A stretch of 64,000 bases of DNA, taken from positions 372,001-436,000 of the forward strand of contig NZ_JAGSPK010000002.1 of the NCBI RefSeq assembly GCF_018139565.1, in the 5' to 3' direction. A program made the translations under genes and the position numbers. The notes beneath the pieces are model-generated. The model had not been told where the DNA came from and did not search any database. It worked only from the letters and a program-made list of their open reading frames with translations. How positions within the stretch are numbered: the first letter of the stretch is position 1; each line of letters starts with the position of its first letter. This document shows, piece after piece, positions 26,268 through 34,377 of this stretch. Origin of the DNA: Cognatundibacterium rivi (GTDB lineage: Bacteria > Pseudomonadota > Gammaproteobacteria > Burkholderiales > Burkholderiaceae_D).

Positions 26268-26603
26268 CTACTTTGCAACGATCAGGCATTGCGCTGTCTC
26301 AGGGTGAAATTCATCGACGAAACGATAGGTGCCGGGTTTCAGGTTATGCAACACGACGAAGGACGTCGCCCCCGGCCCCAGCACTTTTTCGACACGCATC
26401 TCGAGATTTTCAAACTCTTCCGGCCCCGGTCCTTCATTTTTCAGCACCAGCTTGATCTTGCGCCCGGCCGGCACCACTATCCGTTCTGGAATCAACTTGC
26501 CATTTTTTGCCGTGATCTGAAAAGTCAGCAGTTCCTCGGCCAGCGCGGGCGCGATGCAAGAAAATACCAGCGCGGCGCCGAGGATGAATTTTTTAAGCGA
26601 CAT
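26268..26603 (-). CDS. ftrB: FtrB-like periplasmic cupredoxin
   Basis: About 111 residues from the ATG at 26603, which has TTGAG 6 nt upstream; an ATG two codons earlier is possible. It has a signal peptide (KKFILGAALVFSCIAPALAEE) and a cupredoxin-like beta-sandwich (FQITAKNGKLIPERIVVPAG; VVLHNLKPGTYRFVDEFHP). The usual blue-copper Cys-x-x-x-H-x-x-x-M loop is not clear; Cys appears only near the end (TAQCLIV). In FtrABCD, FtrB is the copper oxidase-like partner that oxidises Fe2+ before permeation. It starts within a few bases of the porin stop. Confidence 0.8.
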   Translation of the reverse strand: MSLKKFILGAALVFSCIAPALAEELLTFQITAKNGKLIPERIVVPAGRKIKLVLKNEGPGPEEFENLEMRVEKVLGPGATSFVVLHNLKPGTYRFVDEFHPETAQCLIVAK

Positions 26604-26610
26604 AGACATC

Positions 26611-28107
26611 TCAATATACGATCTGGGCGCGCACACCGAACAACTTGACCAGGGATGCGTCGGAATTACCTGCCGGACGCGAAATCAACTGCAAATCAGG
26701 CGACAGCTCGAACTGCTTGTTGACGCGATAGCGGTAATAGATTTCGGCGACGCGTTCGGCATTGCTGGCGGCAAAGCCGAAATCAGCCAGGGTCGGGGCA
26801 TCGTTGCGGAACTGGTTGCTGGTACGCAACCACCCCAGAGAAACGCCGAGCGCATCGGCGCCGCGCTGCCACAGGCCGCCGCCAAATTCTGCACCGAAGG
26901 TCAGGGCGCGATCGAAACTGACGCGTCCGGTCAACTGATGGCCGTAACGGCCGAACAGCGCCACATTGTCGCTGACGCGCTGATCGGCTGAAATGCCCCA
27001 ACCCGAATGCGCGGCAACATCGCCCGAGTATTGCGCTGCCTGTCCGTTACGCCAGTAATAGGCGCGCACGTTGCCATTCAAGCCGCCAAACGATTTGAAC
27101 TGCTTCTCTACCTGGGCGATCACCAGCGGCGAACTGAAGAAGCGCGTGTAATTCGCACCCTGGCCGGCGCCGAATACGCCGAAAGACAGACGCCACGGTT
27201 CAGCCTTATTGACTTCGTTCAGATAAGACACGCGGAAGCCAGGGGTAAAGCCGTTGGCATCGACGCCGATATCGCCGCCGGCATCCAGCAAGGGGTTATG
27301 TACGAACACGGTGTTGAGGAATTGGCGCGTCTCGTCATTGGCGACCGCATTCTGATCGAAGAAGGAGAACGGATCCATCTTGCCGAAATTGATTTCCAGC
27401 TTTTCACGCGAGCGCGGCTTGAAACCGCCGAACGGCAGCGGAATGGTGGCCTGGTACCAGGCTTGCCCGAGCACGGCCACGCTGTCGTCGGGACTGGTGC
27501 TGCTGACGCGGAAGGCGCTGGCATTCGGCTTGGCGAACGAGCGCACTCCGTTCAGGCCTATGCCTTGCCCCAGCCGGAATGCTGCCACCATCTTGTTTTC
27601 AATGTCGCCGCTATTGGGCAAGGGCAAGGAGACTGTCACATCGCCGCGATAATTCAACTGGCTGTTGTGAATATGCGACCCGGCCGGCATTTCACCCGGA
27701 TGTTGCGCGACCGTGGTCAGGCTGACGCCGGCGGTCACGCCGTCCAGAGCACTGACGGTTCTGGCAGATTTTTGCATGTTAAGCGACTGGTATTCGACCG
27801 CTTTCAGGCGCGCCGTCAGCTCCGGCTCGTACTGGCTGACGCCGTCGTTTTCCAGTCCCTTCTCGATCTTGGCATTTTGCTCTTCGATCGCCTTGATGCG
27901 CGGCTCCAGCTTGGCGCTGTTTTCGGTGCGCAATTGCGTCAGCTGCTGCTCGAGTTCGGCATTGCGCTTTTCCAGCTGCTCCAGACGCTCGCTGAATTTT
28001 TTGAGCAAGGCATTCACATCAGCCTTGGCCGGCGCTGCCTGCACCATAGGCGCAGCCAGCATGGTGGCCAACAACAAGGTCGCCGTACGCTTGAACAAGA
28101 ACGTCAT
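26611..28107 (-). CDS. OprB-like porin within the iron operon
   Basis: About 498 residues from the ATG at 28107, with GGTGG 8 nt upstream. It has a signal peptide (RTATLLLATMLAAPMVQA), then a coiled-coil segment (about 30-90) such as those anchoring porins to peptidoglycan, then a beta-barrel rich in alternating aromatic/glycine strands ending VRAQIVY with a terminal aromatic residue. It is of the carbohydrate-selective OprB type. It lies between ftrA and ftrB on the same transcript, overlapping the end of ftrA or abutting it. A role in letting iron or copper complexes cross the outer membrane is inferred from place only. Confidence 0.82.
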   Translation of the reverse strand: MTFLFKRTATLLLATMLAAPMVQAAPAKADVNALLKKFSERLEQLEKRNAELEQQLTQLRTENSAKLEPRIKAIEEQNAKIEKGLENDGVSQYEPELTARLKAVEYQSLNMQKSARTVSALDGVTAGVSLTTVAQHPGEMPAGSHIHNSQLNYRGDVTVSLPLPNSGDIENKMVAAFRLGQGIGLNGVRSFAKPNASAFRVSSTSPDDSVAVLGQAWYQATIPLPFGGFKPRSREKLEINFGKMDPFSFFDQNAVANDETRQFLNTVFVHNPLLDAGGDIGVDANGFTPGFRVSYLNEVNKAEPWRLSFGVFGAGQGANYTRFFSSPLVIAQVEKQFKSFGGLNGNVRAYYWRNGQAAQYSGDVAAHSGWGISADQRVSDNVALFGRYGHQLTGRVSFDRALTFGAEFGGGLWQRGADALGVSLGWLRTSNQFRNDAPTLADFGFAASNAERVAEIYYRYRVNKQFELSPDLQLISRPAGNSDASLVKLFGVRAQIVY

Positions 28108-28108
28108 T

Positions 28109-28660
28109 TCAATAACCACCTTTCTTGCCTACGCCGACAAAGGTAAATTCGAATTCCAGATCGATAGGCTTAAACCAGGGGCGCACGCCGGTCTGACGGT
28201 CGGTATGACGACCGAAATGGCCGTGCATACTGGCTGAAGGCGGCAAGACCTGGAATTTCACCTGATACTTGCCCGGCCCCATCAATTTGACGTTATCGCC
28301 ATAGTGCGGACCGTCGTTGGCCACCATAGGCATGAAATCGCCGGCGATTTTCTGGTTGCTGCCGACCTTGGTCAACTCGTATTTGACCAGCAAATACGGA
28401 ATCCACGAACCCTCGGGGAAACCGTTCGAGTTATTCGCCAGCGCCTTGATATCGAGTTCCAGATGCACGTCGGATTCCTCGACCTTACGCATCATGCCGT
28501 CCGGCTCCATCGTGATCGGTTGCAGATAAACCGCGGACAATTCCAGGCCGACGCGCTGTTGCGGCGTGCCGATCGGATACTCAATCGCATGCGCAGTCAG
28601 GCTAGCACCGAGTGCCAGGGTGGCGACGGCTGTTTTTAAACGGAAATCAAGAATAGACAT
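28109..28660 (-). CDS. ftrA: FtrA/P19-type periplasmic iron-binding protein
   Basis: About 183 residues from the ATG at 28660 (MSILDFRLK), with a signal peptide ending at AHA. It matches the P19/FetP/Tp34 family (IEYPIGTPQQRVGLELSAVYLQ). Candidate Cu/Fe-site residues are Met and His in the MEPDG region, in ESDVHLE, in DGPHYGDN and in SMHGHFGRHTD. The protein binds copper and ferrous iron in the periplasm and hands iron to the FtrB/C/D machinery. First gene of the operon; a Fur-box-like sequence lies about 50 bp upstream. Confidence 0.88.
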   Translation of the reverse strand: MSILDFRLKTAVATLALGASLTAHAIEYPIGTPQQRVGLELSAVYLQPITMEPDGMMRKVEESDVHLELDIKALANNSNGFPEGSWIPYLLVKYELTKVGSNQKIAGDFMPMVANDGPHYGDNVKLMGPGKYQVKFQVLPPSASMHGHFGRHTDRQTGVRPWFKPIDLEFEFTFVGVGKKGGY

Positions 28661-28711
28661 AAATAAACCTTGGACAATGAGATAGGAATTAGGCAAGTTG
28701 ATAAAACATGG

Positions 28712-28732
28712 AAATAATAACCATTCTCATTT
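28712..28732 (-). promoter_or_regulatory. Fur-box-like operator of the ftr operon
   Basis: AAATAATAACCATTCTCATTT resembles the Fur consensus (GATAAT units with an ATTCTCATT half), about 50 bp upstream of the ftrA ATG on the minus strand. It predicts repression of ftrA-porin-ftrBCD when iron is plentiful. Confidence 0.6.
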
Positions 28733-28817
28733 AAAAAATATTTGATCCGACTCAAGTTTTTTTGAGTTCTAACGAGTTAAATACAGCAATCGGTCGATTA
28801 GCCCCCAAAACCCGTAG

Positions 28818-29296
28818 GCCAGCCCAACTTTCACTGCCAAATGGTTACTGCCGCGTATTGAGAGGTTCCAAACCAATTGGCCCGATACGGACGTGCACCT
28901 GGGGACTTACCTCAAAGTGGTGGATTTTGTTGCACAGCGGATTGATATCGACGTGCGCTACGGCACGGGAAATTGCTCGGAACTAGCCGATCTATTGAAT
29001 GACCAGGTGTTGCCATTCCTGACAGCACGGGAAATGGGCTTGATCCGCGTGCTACAAAAGAACTTAGCGGACAGTAAGAACAGCCTTGGTAAAATTCTGC
29101 ATGCTGGTGATTTTTTGGTTGGGCATAACACGGAATTAGCAAACTTAGTATTCGATAGCCAAACAGCACGCTTTTTTCAACTTATGGAAATCTGTGTAGA
29201 TAACTATCGAAAGTTGCCAGAACCGCACGAAATAACTATTTCGGCAGATACACATAGGTTGTTGCGAGCACCTTTAATAGAGGGCATTTGGTAGAT
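28818..29296 (+). pseudogene. Remnant of a LysR-family regulator (GcvA-type effector domain)
   Basis: One open frame reads ASPTFTAKWLLPRIERFQTN, then WPDTDVHLGTYLKVVDFVAQ and RIDIDVRYGTGNCSELADLL. This is the start of a GcvA-like LysR co-inducer domain. The frame is blocked by TAG at 28815-28817, so the helix-turn-helix half is missing. After about residue 75 the sequence (GLIRVLQKNLADSK...) no longer resembles LysR and is probably fused foreign sequence. It is not expected to make a functional regulator. Confidence 0.65.
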
Positions 29297-29436
29297 AGGG
29301 AATGTCATATTGCTGTCGCGTCTGACCAAGCGAGCAGTGGCGTCGCTTGGCGTAATTTCTGGTCAACCAGTGTGGCTGCAGGTCAAGTCTACTAAAAATA
29401 GACCTGAAAAAGGTTACCTCAAGAAACTTTTACCTT

Positions 29437-29461
29437 TTCGAGGGGATGGGGAGAAATAGCC
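29437..29461 (+). repeat. Direct repeat, right copy, flanking the iron locus
   Basis: Starts TTCGAGGGGATGGGG and ends AAATAGCC; same orientation and nearly the same sequence as 23837-23860. See the left copy. It lies close to the palindromic unit at 29489-29596, which contains another GGGGATGGG-like stretch. Confidence 0.65.
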
Positions 29462-29488
29462 AGAGTAATACTGAAGTGCTTACAACTT

Positions 29489-29596
29489 CCCCAAAAATGT
29501 AAAAGAAGCTTTATATGAAGGCTTCAAAAATTAAAAAAAAAGCGATCTTTGAATTGATCAATGGTGATTTTTTACGCTAACTTTACATTTTTGGGG
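29489..29596. repeat. Palindromic unit resembling a small inverted-repeat element
   Basis: CCCCAAAAATGTAAA (29489-29503) is the exact inverse of TTTACATTTTTGGGG (29582-29596), enclosing 78 bp of A/T-rich sequence. This could be a MITE-like element or two facing insertion-sequence ends. No flanking target duplication is evident. Confidence 0.5.
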
Positions 29597-29677
29597 GATG
29601 GGCAAACTCAACCATTTTGAATATTTGCTGCAGTAAAGTCACAACTGTCTCCTCCAACACCGTCAAGGTTTGGATTT

Positions 29678-29705
29678 TAGCCCGCTCACAGCGGGCTATT
29701 TTTTT
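29678..29705 (+). terminator. Strong rho-independent terminator without an intact gene
   Basis: Stem TAGCCCGCT / AGCGGGCTA with a 3-nt loop followed by seven T. It reads on the plus strand, but the only plus-strand feature upstream is the LysR remnant. It may belong to a gene that has been lost, or may now insulate the convergent antiporter. Confidence 0.8.
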
Positions 29706-29794
29706 GTCACCCATTCCTTTCTTTTGAGAAGAAACTGATTGTCAGTGATTTTTTGTGCGCCGTCTTAAACCAAAATTCGTACCGATGTATTACA

Positions 29795-31441
29795 TTAGTG
29801 CTGTTTTTGTTTGGTCAGAGCCGTTTCTATCAGATCAATTTCGTGTACCAACTGCCGATGTAACACATCGTCCAACTGTCTGTTTAAACGTAATTGATAT
29901 AGTTGATCGCGCTCGGCACGTAAAGCTTCGATGCGCATCTGTCGTTCGACATCTAACTCCCGGATATGGTGTGACTGTGATCCATTCTGCCGCAACCCGT
30001 GCGCCAAACGGCGTCGGTATAACTCAATGACGTGCATTGCGGCCTCCATTTGCACAAGGCTCTCAGGCTGATCATTGGAAATACCACGATACAAATCTTC
30101 AACCCGGCGGATCGCAGCAGATGCCGCAGCATTACGTGCAACCGTTTCTTTATTAATCTGAGCCACAGGCTCGGAGAACTCAAAGCCGGCAGCCAAAATA
30201 GGCAATGCAATGCTGGCGACAATCAGCGACAGCAAAATAACGCCCATTGCGAGAAAAATCACCAGATCACGAGCCGGGAAATCGGTGCCATCTAACATCG
30301 TCAATGGTAAAGTGAGGATACCCGCCAGTGTAATGGCACCACGCACACCTGCAAATGCGGTAACCAGCAATAATCGGGGAAAAGATTTTTTATCTGCGAC
30401 ATTTCCCTTTTTGCCAAATAAAGTCAGTTTAAGCGAAGCCCAAACCCAGATTAAACGCAAGGTCGTCAGTGCAAACGTAATGCACACAATATACGCGGAT
30501 AAATGTGCGAGGCTGGCGATACCGGTATCAATCGCAATTTCTTCTATGCTTTCGAGTATCCGCGGTAACTGCAAACCCAATAGCATAAACATGATGCCAT
30601 TTAATATCATTTGCACGGTATCCCATACCGTGCGCCGTTGCATGCGGGTTGCCGCTAAAGTGTGTCCGGTCAGATCAGAGTAATGCATGGTCACCCCGGC
30701 TGTTACCGCGGCCAGAATTCCTGAAGCATTCAGATGTTCAGCTGTCAGATAAGCGGCGAACGGGATCAAGAGGCTGATCATAATCTGTACGCCCGGCTCT
30801 TCTCCGGTTTGTCGTATCAGCCAACGATTCGCCAGATTAATGGTGTAGGTCAGCACAATTCCTATCAAAGCACCACCGCCAGCCACCAGCATGAAAGTCC
30901 AGGATGCCTTGGCGAGGGAAAAACTCCCGGTTAACGCTGCCAACACAGCAAAACGAAAACAGACAAGACCAGAGGCATCATTTAATAGTGATTCGCCTTC
31001 AAGAATGTGCATCAGCCTCGGTGGAATTGGTGTTTTGGACGCTATTGCAGAAACAGCAACCGGATCAGTTGGCGACAAAATTGCTGCCAAAGCGAATGCT
31101 ACTGGTAATGGAATTGCTGGAATCAGCCAATCGATCAGAAACCCCATACCAACAACAGTAAAAATGACCAGGCCGATGGCAAGCATCAGTATGGGCTTCA
31201 TATCGAGAAAAAAGGCCTCTTTCGGTATGCGCCAACCATCCAGAAATAATAAAGGGGGAATAAATAACAGAAAAAAGATGGCTGGATCCAGCGAGACGTC
31301 AAACGGGGAAAACGAGGCAATAATGGCGCCGGTTGCAATCTGAATCAGTGGCAATGGCAATGCGACAGGAGATAATCTGACAATAAAGCCGCTCACAGTG
31401 ACAGCAAGCAGCAGAATCAAAACCATTGTAATTATTTGCAT
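29795..31441 (-). CDS. CPA1-family Na+/H+ antiporter
   Basis: 548 residues. About twelve membrane helices are followed by a hydrophilic tail from about residue 420 (VARNAAASAAIRRVEDLYR...). The ion-binding region SPTDPVAVSAI and the following LEGESLLNDASGLVCF are hallmark NhaP/YjcE CPA1 motifs with the conserved Asp pair. It exchanges sodium (or potassium) for protons at the inner membrane. It lies convergent with the terminator at 29678 and is separated from tnpS3 by about 180 bp. Confidence 0.92.
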   Translation of the reverse strand: MQIITMVLILLLAVTVSGFIVRLSPVALPLPLIQIATGAIIASFSPFDVSLDPAIFFLLFIPPLLFLDGWRIPKEAFFLDMKPILMLAIGLVIFTVVGMGFLIDWLIPAIPLPVAFALAAILSPTDPVAVSAIASKTPIPPRLMHILEGESLLNDASGLVCFRFAVLAALTGSFSLAKASWTFMLVAGGGALIGIVLTYTINLANRWLIRQTGEEPGVQIMISLLIPFAAYLTAEHLNASGILAAVTAGVTMHYSDLTGHTLAATRMQRRTVWDTVQMILNGIMFMLLGLQLPRILESIEEIAIDTGIASLAHLSAYIVCITFALTTLRLIWVWASLKLTLFGKKGNVADKKSFPRLLLVTAFAGVRGAITLAGILTLPLTMLDGTDFPARDLVIFLAMGVILLSLIVASIALPILAAGFEFSEPVAQINKETVARNAAASAAIRRVEDLYRGISNDQPESLVQMEAAMHVIELYRRRLAHGLRQNGSQSHHIRELDVERQMRIEALRAERDQLYQLRLNRQLDDVLHRQLVHEIDLIETALTKQKQH

Positions 31442-31619
31442 CGTTCAACCGGAAAAATTGCCTTCCAGACCAAGAAAGCATCTTAATGATCATAGCAGAA
31501 GAGTTGCTGCTATGATCCGAGTATCTCGGTAATTCCTATGATTCACGACAAATTCATCAATGTCTCACCTGGCCATCGGATCAGAACACTACTATTGCAT
31601 GTACGATTTTTCATTGAGT

Positions 31620-32639
31620 TTATTTCTTTTGACGCAACAGGCTATGCATGGCGTTTTCTTTGAATTGATCTGCATCCTCAATATATCCCTGAACAGTCCC
31701 GTCGAAACGCCAACCGCCTTGCCGTTTGATATCACGGAAGCTTGCACCGGCACGGTAAGCACTGGTAGCCATGCCGCGCCGCAAGCTATGACTGCTGAAT
31801 TCCGGGACATAATCCAATCCCGCCGCTGCCGCACATTCAGTGAGTATTTTATTCACACTGTTCGCATGCAAAGCCTGTTCGCCGACATGCTTCCACTGAT
31901 CTATCCGCCTGAAGATTGCGCCGGTATAAACACCCGAAATGCTGAGCCATCGTTTTAATGCCGTTGCAGGACAACAGCTGCTATCGCCATAAGGAATTGC
32001 TTTTGCAATTCCCTCCCCCGCCTGATCGGTTTTTGATCGCGGCAGCAGCAGGGTAATTCCCTCTGATTCCCATTTCACATCTTCACATCGCAAGCCTACC
32101 AATTCAGAGCGACGAAAACCACCGAAAAAGGCAATTTGCAGCAAAGCACTGTCCCTTATTGCTTTGATGTCACTCTGTTCGGAGAGGTAAAGCACAATGC
32201 GCTCCAGCTCTTCGATAACTAATGCCCTCGCCTTTTTTTTAGGTTTTGCATGGACTCGCGTAATGCCAGTCAGGATTTTTCTTACGTTAGGATAACTGCA
32301 AGGATCAGGAAATCCCTGGTGCTTATGCCATTGAGATAAGGCCGTCAGTCGTAAAGATAGCGTACGAGGATTCAGTTTTCCTGCATGTTCTGCCATATAA
32401 CGAATCAGGCTAGCCTCATCGGCGGGTAATAACCCTCCCCACTCCAAAAAATGTCTGATGGCTGAGCGATACGCACGGCGGGTATTGTCAGACGTTGCCG
32501 CCGCGAGAAATGCGGCTATTTGCTGCGCAGAAGCAGCCAAAACACCATTTTGAGAGCCCTCCGCCAGAGTTCCCCGCTTATTACTGCCGGGTTCAGAGGT
32601 TTCATTTTTTAGTTGGCTCGGTTTTGGCAGTGAATTCAT
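31620..32639 (-). CDS. tnpS: TnpS-type tyrosine recombinase (copy 3)
   Basis: 339 residues and closely similar to copy 1 along its length. All catalytic residues are seen: GGFRRSE (Arg), RSKTD (Lys), SSHSLRRG (His and Arg), GGWRFDG (Trp) and VQGYIED (Tyr). The core-binding domain is likewise conserved (SDNTRRAYRSAIRHFLEWGG). It is divergent from tnpT3. No tnpA or other transposon gene is adjacent; the neighbours are an antiporter and feoAB, so this pair may be a solo remnant, or a self-maintaining module. The frame looks fully functional. Confidence 0.88.
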   Translation of the reverse strand: MNSLPKPSQLKNETSEPGSNKRGTLAEGSQNGVLAASAQQIAAFLAAATSDNTRRAYRSAIRHFLEWGGLLPADEASLIRYMAEHAGKLNPRTLSLRLTALSQWHKHQGFPDPCSYPNVRKILTGITRVHAKPKKKARALVIEELERIVLYLSEQSDIKAIRDSALLQIAFFGGFRRSELVGLRCEDVKWESEGITLLLPRSKTDQAGEGIAKAIPYGDSSCCPATALKRWLSISGVYTGAIFRRIDQWKHVGEQALHANSVNKILTECAAAAGLDYVPEFSSHSLRRGMATSAYRAGASFRDIKRQGGWRFDGTVQGYIEDADQFKENAMHSLLRQKK

Positions 32640-32690
32640 ATTTCGTAACAGGCAACGGGAAAAACAGGATTAATTCTAAATATGATATTC

Positions 32691-32706
32691 GATAATATAC
32701 ATTATC
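32691..32706. other. Putative rst core site, module 3
   Basis: GATAA (32691-32695) and TTATC (32702-32706) with a 6-bp spacer TATACA; the wider arms ATTCGATAA and TTATCAATA add partial symmetry. Same place and geometry as module 1, different spacer. Confidence 0.6.
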
Positions 32707-32760
32707 AATACTTAAAATTCGAAGAAAATAAAATTAATACTATCAATTTTTATCGTAATA

Positions 32761-32782
32761 TTACGTATTACGTATTACGTAA
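32761..32782 (+). promoter_or_regulatory. TACGTAA tandem array before tnpT (module 3)
   Basis: Three overlapping TTACGTA units end 26 bp before the tnpT3 ATG, the cleanest of the three arrays. Conservation of motif and of distance to the ATG in modules 1 and 3 supports a specific protein-binding role, probably for TnpT. Confidence 0.6.
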
Positions 32783-32808
32783 TTTAGTATCTTATATTGA
32801 GGTGAATG

Positions 32809-33918
32809 ATGGCAAGAGCAGGCATTCTTTATTCTGACGTAGCACGAGCTGCAACTGAGCTCGCGGCCAAAGGGGAAGCCGCTACCGTAGATAATGTGCG
32901 AAAGATGATGGGCGACACAGGGAGCAAAAGTACCATTACCCCCATGCTTAAACGATGGAAAGAGGAGCATCAGGACGAGACCCAGGCAGCCAACTCCGGC
33001 CTGCCTGAATCCATCTTGAATGCGGTGCGTGGAGTCTACGCACAGCTGCAAAGTGAGTGCGAGAGCAAGATGACTGCGCTGACCGCAGAGCACGATACAT
33101 TGATTCAGGCAGCAAAAACCCAGCAAGCAACGCTCAGCGACCTCATAGAGTCCCTCACCACAAGTAAAATCACTCTTGAGACACAACTAGCAGCAACACA
33201 GGAAGTGCTGGAGTCAATCGAGGAGAAATATTCAGCCCTCCAATTAAAATTCACTGGCATGCAAAGTGAAAAAGAAGGATTAACGCTACGGCTTGACGAC
33301 AGAAATCAGGAAGTCAAAGAGTTAAAACAGAAAAATGAGGTAATGCGCCATCAGTTTGAGCATTTTCAAACCGCGACAGCCAATCAACGCGCAGATGACA
33401 GAAGAGCTTACGAGGCACGCATTTCACAAATGGAAAGCGATCTGCAGCTTATCAGAAAAAACAATCAAACTTTGGAAAGCGCTCAGACAAAGCAAGAAGC
33501 AGAGATTCAGCAGTTACTATTAATTAACGCTGAAATTGCCAACAATGCACAAAAGCGGAAAGAAGATCTGGAAGCGCTGCAGATAAAGCATTATCAGACA
33601 GAGTTTCTGTTGCAAGAAACAAAACAGGAAAATCTCAGTCTCAAAAAGGATCTGTCAGCATCTCAACTGGAATCACAACGCTTACAGACATCCGCTGCCG
33701 TCTCCGCAAAATTACAAGATGTACTGACTGAGCAACTGAAGCAATCTGAAATAAAAACTAGACAGGTTGAAGATGAAAAACAGACGTTGATAATGGAACT
33801 CGTCAAAACAAGAGCAAATGATATTAGATCCAACGAAAACCTTAATGAGAGTCCGGCATTTGAAAGCCAGAGGAAACAGCTCACGCAAGATATCCCGACA
33901 ACCAAGCCGGATCGCTAA
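32809..33918 (+). CDS. tnpT: TnpT-type KfrA-like coiled-coil protein (copy 3)
   Basis: 369 residues from the second of two adjacent ATGs (32809). It keeps the 6-nt distance from GAGG seen in copy 1 and gives the shared MARAGILYSDV start. The N-terminal KfrA_N-like domain (VDNVRKMMGDTGSKSTITPM) is followed by a long coiled coil. Close to copy 1. The stop is followed at about 115 bp by the feo Fur box, so any read-through would enter feoAB. Confidence 0.85.
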   Translation: MARAGILYSDVARAATELAAKGEAATVDNVRKMMGDTGSKSTITPMLKRWKEEHQDETQAANSGLPESILNAVRGVYAQLQSECESKMTALTAEHDTLIQAAKTQQATLSDLIESLTTSKITLETQLAATQEVLESIEEKYSALQLKFTGMQSEKEGLTLRLDDRNQEVKELKQKNEVMRHQFEHFQTATANQRADDRRAYEARISQMESDLQLIRKNNQTLESAQTKQEAEIQQLLLINAEIANNAQKRKEDLEALQIKHYQTEFLLQETKQENLSLKKDLSASQLESQRLQTSAAVSAKLQDVLTEQLKQSEIKTRQVEDEKQTLIMELVKTRANDIRSNENLNESPAFESQRKQLTQDIPTTKPDR

Positions 33919-34037
33919 AACGACCAATATCACCTGAGGATAATTTAATTCGATTTAACCAAATAAAACAATCGCCTCACTTTCAATACAAGGAAGAACA
34001 AGGAAGAATGATTGAATAGACTGCGATATTGATATAT

Positions 34038-34053
34038 ATTCTCATTATCATTT
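34038..34053 (+). promoter_or_regulatory. Fur-box-like operator of feoAB
   Basis: TTCTCATTATCATTTA; its reverse complement contains AAATGATAATGAGAA, close to the Fur consensus. It lies about 35-50 bp upstream of the feoA ATG, consistent with iron repression of feoAB. Confidence 0.65.
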
Positions 34054-34086
34054 AGAGTTACTTCACATCAATTACCGTCTGGTGCC

Positions 34087-34377
34087 ATGAGCAGTTTGCC
34101 TGTATCCCCCTCCCCGATCACCCTGAATCATCTTCGCGTTGGCGATGCCGCCATCGTGACTGATCTGTTCCAGCCAGCCCAAAGCAATCTGATTCAGGCA
34201 ACAGATATCATCCGCCGTTTGAAGGAACTGGGATTCATTCATGGGGAGAAGATCAAAATATTGCATAAAGGTTACTTTGGCGGCGAACCCATCGCGGTTC
34301 GTATTGGAGAATCGACGTTTGCCCTCCGGAATTTTGAGGCAGCCTTGATAGGCGTCAGCAAAATGGAGGTAGCGTAA
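34087..34377 (+). CDS. feoA: FeoA, ferrous iron transport accessory protein
   Basis: 96 residues with the SH3-like FeoA fold (ITLNHLRVGDAAIVTDLF; RRLKELGFIHGEKIKILHKG; PIAVRIGESTFALRNFEAALI). It is a small cytoplasmic partner of FeoB. The stop overlaps the feoB start by one base (TAATG), so translation is coupled. Under a Fur-like operator. Confidence 0.93.
   Translation: MSSLPVSPSPITLNHLRVGDAAIVTDLFQPAQSNLIQATDIIRRLKELGFIHGEKIKILHKGYFGGEPIAVRIGESTFALRNFEAALIGVSKMEVA

Larger units (their letters stand above)
29297..29794. other. Gene-free stretch with repeats and an orphan terminator
   Basis: About 500 bp between the LysR remnant and the antiporter. It contains the second long direct repeat (29437-29461), a palindromic unit (29489-29596) and a strong terminator (29678-29705). 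I see no gene. Confidence 0.5.

Noticed and set aside
27007-28146. Plus-strand frame opposite the porin
   Set aside because: Antisense to a recognisable OprB-like porin; no motif of its own.
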